From positions 1 to 24,882 of the forward strand of contig JBKHBQ010000023.1 in the NCBI GenBank assembly GCA_046542305.1: a stretch of DNA of 24,882 nt, in the 5' to 3' direction. Shown here one piece after another: positions 1-6,265 of this stretch. A program made the position numbers and the translations under genes. A model generated the notes under the pieces. The model saw only the letters and a program-made list of their open reading frames with translations. It ran no database searches and was not told the origin of the DNA. The DNA comes from JBKHBQ01 sp046542305 (lineage in GTDB: Bacteria > Bacteroidota > Bacteroidia > Bacteroidales > 4484-276). Positions within the stretch are counted from its first letter, which is position 1, and each line of letters begins with the position of its first letter.

Positions 1-138
1 CTCCAGGCCTGAGCCTTGCAAATTCAGAAGTGACACACTTTTTTGAACACTCCCGTTCAACTTCCGGGAGCAGGCAATTGACAGCGCAACCAATCCCGCG
101 CAGCCATGACAGATCAGCCAAATTACGTGTAGTTCCAT
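1..138 (-). CDS. Partial small membrane protein (3' end outside window)
   Basis: An open frame runs from an ATG at 138 to the left edge of the window, giving 46 residues without a stop. The start is well supported: a strong purine-rich ribosome binding site (GGAGGGAG, plus-strand positions 147-154) lies 8 nt upstream. Residues 4-23 are hydrophobic and contain His, Cys and Gly (IWLICHGCAGLVALSIA), so this is probably a membrane segment at the N terminus. It is transcribed divergently from the VOC gene. Too little is visible to assign a family. The remainder lies beyond position 1. Confidence 0.5.
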   Translation of the reverse strand, partial: MELHVIWLICHGCAGLVALSIACSRKLNGSVQKSVSLLNLQGSGLE

Positions 139-146
139 AATTTTCA

Positions 147-154
147 CTCCCTCC
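147..154 (-). promoter_or_regulatory. Strong Shine-Dalgarno site for the left-edge gene
   Basis: The minus strand reads GGAGGGAG followed by 8 nt and then ATG. This is an unusually good anti-SD match for a Bacteroidota genome, where most genes in this window have only weak sites. It decides the start at 138. Confidence 0.55.
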
Positions 155-214
155 TAAACCTTCTGCATCCAAGGATTGTTTTATAAGCATTTTCACTAAA
201 AAAAATACCGGAAT

Positions 215-610
215 ATGAACGATAAATTGAAAAACAATGCGATAGGCTGGGTGGAAATCCCGGTGACTGACATGGAGCGTGCGATGCGTTTCTACGAAAC
301 CGTTCTTGGTTTTAAAATGGAGCGCCATCAAATGGGTCCCTTTGATATGGCATGGTTTCCCTGGGTAGAGGACGGCCTTGGATCTTCGGGATCGCTGGTA
401 TATCATGAAGAAGATTACAAACCCTCGGCAGATGGCGTGCTGATCTATTTCACAGCCAGTTCGGGCGATCTTCAGAACGAGCTCGATCGCGTAGAAAAAG
501 CCGGCGGCAAGGTGTTGCAGCCAAAAACTCTCATCACCGAAGAAATCGGCTACATGGCCATCCTTCTCGATTCGGAAGGCAACCGCGTGGCTTTGCATTC
601 ACGGCAGTAA
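215..610 (+). CDS. VOC family (glyoxalase/bleomycin-resistance fold) protein
   Basis: This 131-residue protein has the vicinal-oxygen-chelate fold pattern. It opens with a beta strand (IGWVEIPVTDMERAMRFYETVLGF, residues 10-33), has a middle strand and loop with aromatic residues, and ends with YMAILLDSEGNRVALHS, the usual final strand of VOC domains. Family members bind a divalent metal and act on varied small molecules (glyoxalase I, dioxygenases, antibiotic-binding proteins). The substrate cannot be read from sequence. One VOC module is about 120-130 residues, so this is a single-domain, probably dimeric, cytoplasmic protein. The ATG at 215 gives the natural family N terminus. It runs convergently into the YihY gene with a gap of only 30 bp. 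The fold is secure; the function is not. Confidence 0.85.
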   Translation: MNDKLKNNAIGWVEIPVTDMERAMRFYETVLGFKMERHQMGPFDMAWFPWVEDGLGSSGSLVYHEEDYKPSADGVLIYFTASSGDLQNELDRVEKAGGKVLQPKTLITEEIGYMAILLDSEGNRVALHSRQ

Positions 611-640
611 ATAACACTAAAGCTAAAGAGGACGTTCTAT

Positions 641-1585
641 CTAAATGGTTTGGCTTTTATCATTGTCCGAATCTTCTCCTTTTTGGATAATTTTCTCCTT
701 TGTCTGAACACGAACAGCGTGTCCCGCAGGTTCGATGTTTTGGCCTGCTTCCCGAGCATACACCTGGGTAATCTCTGCTCCCAACAGCACGATGATTGTG
801 GAAAAGTACACCCATAGCAGAATCACGATTACAGAACCTGCGGCTCCGTAAGAGGTGGTGATGGCACTGTTACCGATAAAGAAACTGATGAGGAATTTAC
901 CGGCCACAAACAGAAGGGCCGTGATAATTGCACCAACCCAAACGTCTTTCCACCTGATCTTGGCATCGGGTAAAATCTTGAATATGGCAGCAAAAATCAG
1001 CGTAAGTAAACCAAAGGAAAGGGCAAAATTGATCAGCCATACCACGTAAATGGACAGGCCCAGCAGCCGGTTTTCAATAAAATCGGCAAAAGCCGAAATA
1101 AAGGTATCGAGCGCTAATGTCACCGCAAGCAGAAAGCCGAGGCTGATCACGATGGCAAACGAAACAGCCCGGTCCTTAAGCATTTTTTGCCATTCCTTTT
1201 TAGGATTGGGTTTAACGTGCCATATTTTGTTGAGGGCAGTCTGAAGGATGGTGAATACGGTGGTGGCCGCAATAATCAGGGTGATGATACTGATGATCGT
1301 TGCCAGGAAACCGGACTCAGAACGGCGGGCATTCTCCACGATATTTTCCACCTGATCAGCGCCCTTTTGCCCGATCATATTTTCTACCTGATTGGAAAGC
1401 TCACCGGTAATGGCCTCCTCACCGAAAATATTTCCCGACGTCATGATGATCAGCACCAGGATGGCAGGCATAGCAAAAATGGTGAAAAATGCGATGGCTC
1501 CTGCATAGATGATGGGATCGCTCTCGCCAAACTCGCTGAACATATTCTTAACAACCTTAAAGAAATGTTTCAGTTTTTGTTTCAT
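641..1585 (-). CDS. YihY/virulence factor BrkB family inner-membrane protein
   Basis: The 314-residue protein has about six predicted transmembrane helices (roughly residues 25-50, 94-115, 141-162, 178-205, 216-238 and 248-272). Family hallmarks are the N-terminal SDPIIYAGAIAFFTIFAMP, the LPDAKIRWKDVWVGA loop before helix 5, and YGAAGSVIVILLWVY in the last helix. This family was once called 'ribonuclease BN', a label now known to be wrong; BrkB was linked to serum resistance in Bordetella. The actual role (transport or envelope integrity) is unknown. The last 35 or so residues form a polar cytoplasmic tail rich in Lys, Glu and Asp. The ATG at 1585 sits at the natural N terminus. It is the last of a minus-strand series, 69 bp after the small membrane protein gene. 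Confidence 0.9.
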   Translation of the reverse strand: MKQKLKHFFKVVKNMFSEFGESDPIIYAGAIAFFTIFAMPAILVLIIMTSGNIFGEEAITGELSNQVENMIGQKGADQVENIVENARRSESGFLATIISIITLIIAATTVFTILQTALNKIWHVKPNPKKEWQKMLKDRAVSFAIVISLGFLLAVTLALDTFISAFADFIENRLLGLSIYVVWLINFALSFGLLTLIFAAIFKILPDAKIRWKDVWVGAIITALLFVAGKFLISFFIGNSAITTSYGAAGSVIVILLWVYFSTIIVLLGAEITQVYAREAGQNIEPAGHAVRVQTKEKIIQKGEDSDNDKSQTI

Positions 1586-1654
1586 GGTGTTTTTTAATAA
1601 TCAAACAAAAAACCGGTCGAATTGTTAAATATGCCGCCAATAAGATGCTGTTGA

Positions 1655-2110
1655 TCAGCTCCTGTAATACTGCATGGTGCCCGGCATCAGGGTAAAGATA
1701 AGGATGGCGGCACCCACGAGTGCGTAGAGTGTCTGGATAAAATGACCATACCCGATGAGCATCACCTGGAAGTCGATCCAGAGGATGAGCATGATGCCCG
1801 CGTAAACCGAGAATGTCCAGCTCCAGTGCCTGTTGCGGTATATGTTCAGGCTTTCTGCCCAGCGCCAGGATTTTCGCGTAAGCAAACCGATAAAAGTGAT
1901 GCCCGGAAGCAGGCCGAGTAACAGAAACAGAATGATGCCGGGGATCAGGAAACTGTCGAACGGCGTACCTTCAAGAAAGGTTAAGGGCATTTGAAGGCTG
2001 CCGCCCGATGGATCGGTGATCAGGTTGAATCCGCCGAACAATCCGCTGAGCGATTGAAACAACATAATCAGCCAGAGCAAATAAACACCAATATTTTGTT
2101 TTGTTTTCAT
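1655..2110 (-). CDS. Small four-helix membrane protein, unknown function
   Basis: The 151-residue protein has four hydrophobic segments (about residues 8-26, 47-74, 97-115 and 121-142) separated by short polar loops. One loop is rich in Trp and Arg (RKSWRWAESLNIYRNRHWSW). I do not recognise the family. The ATG at 2110 (MKTKQNIGVYLL) is chosen over a TTG nine bases upstream. The gene begins 30 bp after the stop of the YfcC-type carrier on the same strand, so co-transcription is possible. However, a TACTTTG sequence at 2123-2117 resembles the Bacteroidota -7 element with one base missing and could give it its own, nearly leaderless transcript. Confidence 0.75.
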   Translation of the reverse strand: MKTKQNIGVYLLWLIMLFQSLSGLFGGFNLITDPSGGSLQMPLTFLEGTPFDSFLIPGIILFLLLGLLPGITFIGLLTRKSWRWAESLNIYRNRHWSWTFSVYAGIMLILWIDFQVMLIGYGHFIQTLYALVGAAILIFTLMPGTMQYYRS

Positions 2111-2140
2111 AAAGCGCAAAGTAGCACAAAATGATAAGAT

Positions 2141-3739
2141 TTAAAACCCGCTCAGTTCCATCGTCACTGTAGGGATCAGCAGCAGGAAGCCAAGGATGAT
2201 CAGCACGATCATAAAAGGAGCGATCCATTTCACCCATTTGTCGTAGGGAATTTTGGCCACGCCAAGCACGCCGATCAGCACCCCGGAGGTGGGGGTGATC
2301 ATATTGGTGAAGCCGTCGCCAAACTGGAAGGCCATTACCGTGGCCTGCCGCGATACACCGATCAGATCGCTGAACTGCGACATGATGGGCATGGTAAGCG
2401 CCGCCTTGGCCGAGCCTGAAGGAATCACCACATTGATGATGGTCTGAAACACGTACATCATGCCCACAGAGGCAATATCGCCCATGTTGCCCATCGACTC
2501 GGAGATGTAGTACAGCAGGGTATCGATCACGTTGCCGTTTTGCAGGATGATGATGATGCCGCCTGCCAGCCCCACCACCATCGCCGCCGACATGATATCT
2601 TTAGCGCCTTCGAGGAAAAGGTTGGTTATTTCGTTGGCAGATTTGCTCATGGCCACGCCCGCAGCAATACCCATGGCGAAGAACAGCGTGGCGATTTCCA
2701 TTACATACCAGCCGTAGCCCATCACCCCCACGATCAGGTAAAGAATGGTAAACATAAGCAGGTTCAACACAAAAAAGTGCGCCGACTTTCGCAGCGCAGG
2801 AATGCTGGTGAGTACGAAAACCCCCGTCAGGATCGGGATGACCGGGAAAGTTGCAGAAGCATTTCCTACAGTCAGTGTGGTTTGTGGCATAAAGATCGAA
2901 TAGGCGATCATCACCGCAAGGATAAAGAAAAAGGTGAACCAGGCCGATTTGGGCGTATGATATTTAATGTTTTCGATGTCTTCGGTGCTGCCTTTTATGC
3001 GCCAGTATTCGTCGTCCTCATATACCGGGGAGGCTTTCGGGTTTTTCTTTACTTTGGCCGCATAGCGAAGTATCCAGCCGATGCCGACAATGTTGATAAT
3101 GATCCAGCACACAAAGCGGTATTCGATGCCCGAAAACAGCGGCAAATCAGAGAGTCCCTGTGCAATACCGATGGTGAACGGGTTGAGCAGCGCACCGGCA
3201 AATCCCAGTCCGGCGGCCACAAAGCACATCGACACGCCCACAATCGAGTCGTAGCCCATGCTGATGGCCAGCGGCACAAAAATGATGATGAAGGCGATGG
3301 TTTCCTCGCTCATTCCGAATATGGCGCCAAATAAACTGAACATCAACATAATGAGCGTAATAATGAGGTTGTCCACCCCGATGGCTTTCAGCACCTTGTT
3401 GTGCTCCAGTTTTTTGGTAACCCCCAAAAAGGAATAGATACCCACGTCGATGGCGCGGCTGTTGTTCATGATCCAGAACGCCCCGCCAATGAGCAGGATG
3501 AACACGATGATGTCGGCCTTATCCACAAACCCGTCGAACAAAGCAGAAAATATCTGCCAGGTTTGCGGCTGCGCTTCCACGTATTCGAACGACTCGCTCT
3601 TGATGATCTCGCGTTCGGTTTCGCCCACAGTTACTACCGTCCGTTCGAATTCCCCGCCGGGGACAATCCAGGTTAATACGGCGGCAAACACAATAATGGC
3701 AAAAACGATCACATAGGTGTGCGGAATTTTCCTTTTCAT
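2141..3739 (-). CDS. YfcC/DcuC-type C4-dicarboxylate or amino-acid carrier
   Basis: The 532-residue integral membrane protein has about a dozen hydrophobic segments. It matches the YfcC branch of the DcuC (C4-dicarboxylate anaerobic carrier) superfamily. Diagnostic stretches are the N-terminal PHTYVIVFAIIVFAAVLTW, GGAFWIMNNSRAIDVGI, the EETIAFIIIFVPLAISMGYD region, and the C-terminal FQFGDGFTNMITPTSGVL motif, a re-entrant loop with conserved Thr, Pro and Ser. Relatives move dicarboxylates, arginine/ornithine or peptides across the inner membrane, often in anaerobes. The substrate here is not determinable. The ATG at 3739 (MKRKIPH) is preferred over an upstream in-frame TTG at 3769. It lies downstream of the cyclic-DPG synthetase homologue on the same strand, but a terminator at 3985-4014 separates them. 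Confidence 0.88.
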   Translation of the reverse strand: MKRKIPHTYVIVFAIIVFAAVLTWIVPGGEFERTVVTVGETEREIIKSESFEYVEAQPQTWQIFSALFDGFVDKADIIVFILLIGGAFWIMNNSRAIDVGIYSFLGVTKKLEHNKVLKAIGVDNLIITLIMLMFSLFGAIFGMSEETIAFIIIFVPLAISMGYDSIVGVSMCFVAAGLGFAGALLNPFTIGIAQGLSDLPLFSGIEYRFVCWIIINIVGIGWILRYAAKVKKNPKASPVYEDDEYWRIKGSTEDIENIKYHTPKSAWFTFFFILAVMIAYSIFMPQTTLTVGNASATFPVIPILTGVFVLTSIPALRKSAHFFVLNLLMFTILYLIVGVMGYGWYVMEIATLFFAMGIAAGVAMSKSANEITNLFLEGAKDIMSAAMVVGLAGGIIIILQNGNVIDTLLYYISESMGNMGDIASVGMMYVFQTIINVVIPSGSAKAALTMPIMSQFSDLIGVSRQATVMAFQFGDGFTNMITPTSGVLIGVLGVAKIPYDKWVKWIAPFMIVLIILGFLLLIPTVTMELSGF

Positions 3740-3837
3740 GATATAACGATTTCCGGTTCTGTTATTCAAAAAACAAAAAAAGGAAATTTTTGGATTGGAA
3801 TGATTTGGAATGGGTATGAATTAGTCGATCCTTAAAT

Positions 3838-3974
3838 AAACTACATTGATAGTTTTATAAATGACCTGTTATTAAATGACATTTATAATAAATAATTCTG
3901 GTTATCAGATTGTTTATTTTGCCAGACATTTTACCATTTTTCTATTTATTAGTACGAATAAAACTACATTGATA
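3838..3974. repeat. 14-bp direct repeat flanking an AT-rich segment with an inverted repeat
   Basis: The 14-mer aaactacattgata occurs at 3838-3851 and again, identically, at 3961-3974. The 109 bp between them are very AT-rich and non-coding, and contain a perfect 9-bp inverted repeat, TTATAAATG (3855-3863) and CATTTATAA (3880-3888). The arrangement resembles a short insertion with target duplication, but no terminal inverted repeats are evident, so its nature is open. The block lies between the YfcC-type gene and the terminator of the next gene. Confidence 0.5.
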
Positions 3975-3984
3975 TCTGAAATAA

Positions 3985-4014
3985 AAAAGGCAGCCCCGAT
4001 CGAAGCTGCCTTTT
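3985..4014 (-). terminator. Rho-independent terminator of the cyclic-DPG synthetase homologue
   Basis: A perfect 10-bp inverted repeat, aaaaggcagc (3985-3994) and gctgcctttt (4005-4014), encloses a 10-nt loop. On the minus strand the stem ends in a run of six T. It lies 21 bp beyond the stop codon of the 4036-5376 gene. Confidence 0.85.
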
Positions 4015-4035
4015 ACAATATGCTGAAGCCTGAAA

Positions 4036-5376
4036 TTACTTCTTCAGGTTGTGCTTTTCAACGAAATCGTTCACGATTTCACCGAGGTTCGGGTAACCGA
4101 TTTCCTGCAGGTCGTAATACACGCGGGTATTCGGTTTTTTGATGTCAATCAGTCGGTTCAGGTCGATGGGAGTTCCGATCACCACGGCATCGCATTCGGT
4201 GTTGTTGATGGTGGTTTCGAGGTCTTTGAGCTGTTGCTCGCTATAGCCCATGGCCGGAAGCAGTGTTCCGATGTTGGGATAGATTTCGAAGGTTTCGCTG
4301 AGTTTACCAACGGTATAAGGACGCGGGTCAACCATTTCGGCGGCGCCGAATTTTTGTGCGGCAACGGTGCCGGCACCCAGTTTCATTTCGCCGTGGGTAA
4401 GTGTGGGGCCGTCTTCAACCACCAGAACTTTTTTGCCCTTGATCACCGAAGGATCGTCAACCTTGATGGGTGATGCGCCGTCGACTACGATAGCCTGCGG
4501 AGCCACTTTGGTAATGTTTTCGCGTACAGTTTGGATAGCCTCGGGTGCGGCGCTGTCCATTTTGTTGATCACAGCTACATCGCACATGCGGAGGGTTACC
4601 TCTCCGGGATAGTATGTGAGCTCGTGGCCCGGACGGTGCGGGTCGACAACGGTGATGTTGAGATCGGGTGCGTAGAACGGGAAATCATTGTTTCCGCCAT
4701 CCCACAGTACCACGTCGCATCCGTCGGGATCTTTTTCTGCTTCGCGGAGAATGGCTTCATAATCCACGCCGGCATAAATTACATTACCACGAACAACATG
4801 CGGTTCGTACTCTTCCATTTCTTCGATGGTGCACTTGTGCTTTGCAAGATCTTCAACCTGGGCAAAACGCTGTACTTTCTGTGCCACCAGGTTGCCATAA
4901 GGCATAGGGTGACGTACGGCAACCACTTTCAGTCCTTTTTCCATCAGCAGTTCGATGATGCGGCGCGAAGTCTGGCTTTTGCCACAGCCCGTACGAACGG
5001 CTCCTACGGCAATCACCGGCTTGGTGCTCTTCACCATGGTGTCTTTCGGGCCCAGCAGCATGAAGTTGGCACCGGCGGCGTTAACGATGGCGCTTATCGA
5101 CATTACCTTCTGGTAGGTTACGTCGCTGTATGAAAATACGCAATCGTCCACCTTAAGTTCTTTGATCAATTTAGGGAGATCTTCCTCTGCGTAAATTGGG
5201 ATACCATCCGGGTACAAATCGCCAGCCAGTTCGGCCGGATACTTCCTTCCGTCGATATCGGGAATCTGAGCGGCTGTGAAGGCCACTACATTGTAATCCT
5301 CATTTCCACGAAAATAGGTGTTGAAATTGTGGAAATCTCTTCCCGCAGCACCAATAATAATTACATTTTTCTTCAT
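4036..5376 (-). CDS. Cyclic 2,3-diphosphoglycerate synthetase homologue
   Basis: The 446-residue protein is full length for the family first described as cyclic 2,3-diphosphoglycerate synthetase in methanogens, where it closes 2,3-DPG into the cyclic anhydride using ATP. Visible parts are an N-terminal Rossmann-like segment with GAAGRDFHNFN (residues 9-19), a P-loop GAVRTGCGKSQ (125-135), a Walker-B-like WDGGNND (226-231 region) and an NKMD guanine-type motif (271-274). The P-loop half resembles SIMIBI-class NTPases. cDPG is not an established bacterial metabolite, so the reaction in this organism is uncertain; the family label is firm, the function is not. It has its own TTTG/TATCTTTG promoter and its own terminator, so it is a single-gene unit, probably well expressed. 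The ATG at 5376 is the only sensible start. Confidence 0.85.
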   Translation of the reverse strand: MKKNVIIIGAAGRDFHNFNTYFRGNEDYNVVAFTAAQIPDIDGRKYPAELAGDLYPDGIPIYAEEDLPKLIKELKVDDCVFSYSDVTYQKVMSISAIVNAAGANFMLLGPKDTMVKSTKPVIAVGAVRTGCGKSQTSRRIIELLMEKGLKVVAVRHPMPYGNLVAQKVQRFAQVEDLAKHKCTIEEMEEYEPHVVRGNVIYAGVDYEAILREAEKDPDGCDVVLWDGGNNDFPFYAPDLNITVVDPHRPGHELTYYPGEVTLRMCDVAVINKMDSAAPEAIQTVRENITKVAPQAIVVDGASPIKVDDPSVIKGKKVLVVEDGPTLTHGEMKLGAGTVAAQKFGAAEMVDPRPYTVGKLSETFEIYPNIGTLLPAMGYSEQQLKDLETTINNTECDAVVIGTPIDLNRLIDIKKPNTRVYYDLQEIGYPNLGEIVNDFVEKHNLKK

Positions 5377-5428
5377 TATTATTTCCCTTTTTTATAAGTG
5401 AATGAATGTAGCTTGTTTTAAAGCGCTG

Positions 5429-5458
5429 CAAAGATAGTGGTTTAAAATTTCCGGCAAA
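5429..5458 (-). promoter_or_regulatory. Bacteroidota-type promoter for the cyclic-DPG synthetase homologue
   Basis: On the minus strand TTTG (5458-5455) is followed by an 18-nt spacer and TATCTTTG (5436-5429). This matches the -33 TTTG and -7 TAnnTTTG consensus of the Bacteroidota primary sigma factor. It leaves a leader of about 45 nt before the ATG at 5376. This is the best promoter match in the window. Confidence 0.7.
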
Positions 5459-5499
5459 GCGTTTGGTTATGAGTTTTTTTGAGATTAGGGTATTTTTAT

Positions 5500-5513
5500 G
5501 TTAATTTATTAAC
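5500..5513. promoter_or_regulatory. Perfect AT-rich inverted repeat, possible operator
   Basis: GTTAAT-TT-ATTAAC is a perfect inverted repeat with 6-bp arms in the 220-bp divergent region between the cyclic-DPG synthetase homologue and the antitoxin gene. A second palindrome, ACTTTAAAGT (5552-5561), lies closer to the antitoxin start. Either could bind a dimeric regulator such as the antitoxin, but such sequences are also common by chance in AT-rich DNA. Confidence 0.25.
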
Positions 5514-5596
5514 AATATTTTGGAATGATTTTTAAATGATTCACGCAAAAAACTTTAAAGTGATAAATTCGTTGTATTTTTACCAAAACGAAATAA

Positions 5597-5824
5597 ATGA
5601 CTTTTGAACAAACATATCGGATAGACAAAAATAATAAGCTTACCATTACCTTACCTGAGCAGTTCAGGAATAAGAAAAAAATAAGAATTATTATTGAAGA
5701 TTGCGATGATTCACGCCAGTCTAAAATCGACAAATTGAAGCTTGCTGCAAATGATCCGCTTTTCCTTGCGGATGTTAAAGAAGTTGCTTCTGATTTTCAG
5801 GATGCTGATCATGAGTTGTTATGA
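5597..5824 (+). CDS. Putative antitoxin of a MazEF/PemIK-type pair
   Basis: The 75-residue protein is identified mainly from context: its stop codon overlaps the start of a MazF/PemK-type toxin reading frame in the ATGA arrangement (5821-5824) typical of coupled toxin-antitoxin genes. The N-terminal half (KLTITLPEQFRNKKKIRIIIE) alternates strand-forming and basic residues, as in small DNA-binding or beta-rich antitoxins. The C-terminal half (LKLAANDPLFLADVKEVASDFQDADHELL) is acidic and helical, the usual toxin-wrapping part. The DPLFLADV..V..DF..AD pattern is often seen in antitoxin tails. I do not recognise the exact family. If the toxin is inactive (see next entry), this gene may persist as an orphan or cross-neutralising antitoxin. 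Confidence 0.65.
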   Translation: MTFEQTYRIDKNNKLTITLPEQFRNKKKIRIIIEDCDDSRQSKIDKLKLAANDPLFLADVKEVASDFQDADHELL

Positions 5825-6169
5825 TTTTTAATAAATGGAAGGTAATACGAGCTAATTTGGATCCTGTAATAGGTTCAGAGCAGGGTAAATCCACACCAGT
5901 CATTGTCATCAGTGAAGATGATTAATCAATTGCTTAATACTATTAACGTTGTGCCTGTAACATCACGGAAAGAAGGCAGAATTATTTACCCTAATGAAGT
6001 TTTGACACCCACAGGAAGTTTTGGCCTTAGTAATGAATCGATAGCACTTTGTCATCAAATGAGAACCATTGACAAGAGGCGATTGTCCAAAACATATGGT
6101 GTAATTGACGATGTAAATATCAGGAAAGAAATTATTGATGCAATTTGTTTTCAACTGGGAATTTGCTGA
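5821..6169 (+). pseudogene. MazF/PemK-type endoribonuclease toxin, frameshifted
   Basis: Two adjacent frames together encode one MazF/PemK protein of the normal size (about 115 residues). The first frame (5821-5925) gives MIFNKWKVIRANLDPVIGSE followed by QGKSTPVIVISEDD and then a TAA stop. The family continues in the +1 frame with INQLLNTINVVPVTSRKEG and runs to a TGA at 6167-6169, including the typical ending GLSNESIALCHQMRTIDKRR and LSKTYGVIDD. The break lies at GATGATTAAT, about 5917-5926, and fits one extra base or a lost AT dinucleotide. The RP pair usual after GSEQ is TP here, so a conserved Arg also seems lost. Intact family members are sequence-specific mRNA-cleaving toxins. This copy should give only a 34-residue peptide unless frameshifting occurs or the break is a sequencing error. 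Confidence 0.8.
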
Positions 6170-6232
6170 AAATAATTTTACCGAATCGTGGTTCAAAATT
6201 CTTACAATCTCCCCCGCTTATTACGAAATCCC

Positions 6233-6240
6233 TATTTTTG
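6233..6240 (+). promoter_or_regulatory. -7 promoter element for argS
   Basis: TATTTTTG matches TAnnTTTG exactly and lies 25 nt before the argS ATG. No clear TTTG is visible at the -33 position, so only the -7 box is supported. Confidence 0.45.
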
Positions 6241-6265
6241 CCGCCTGAAACAAAACACGCTGAAC

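Noticed and set aside
2540..3334. Open frame antisense to the YfcC-type carrier
   Set aside because: Very rich in His, Arg and Asp, as expected from the complement of hydrophobic membrane-protein codons; no start context or homology.
3740..4035. Small gene or RNA in the AT-rich gap
   Set aside because: The only open frame has no credible start context or composition and runs through the terminator; no conserved RNA structure beyond the terminator and one short inverted repeat was found.
5903..6169. Separate 88-residue gene starting at TTG 5903
   Set aside because: Its sequence is the C-terminal part of MazF/PemK and directly continues the frame that stops at 5925; it is better explained as the second half of a frameshifted toxin.
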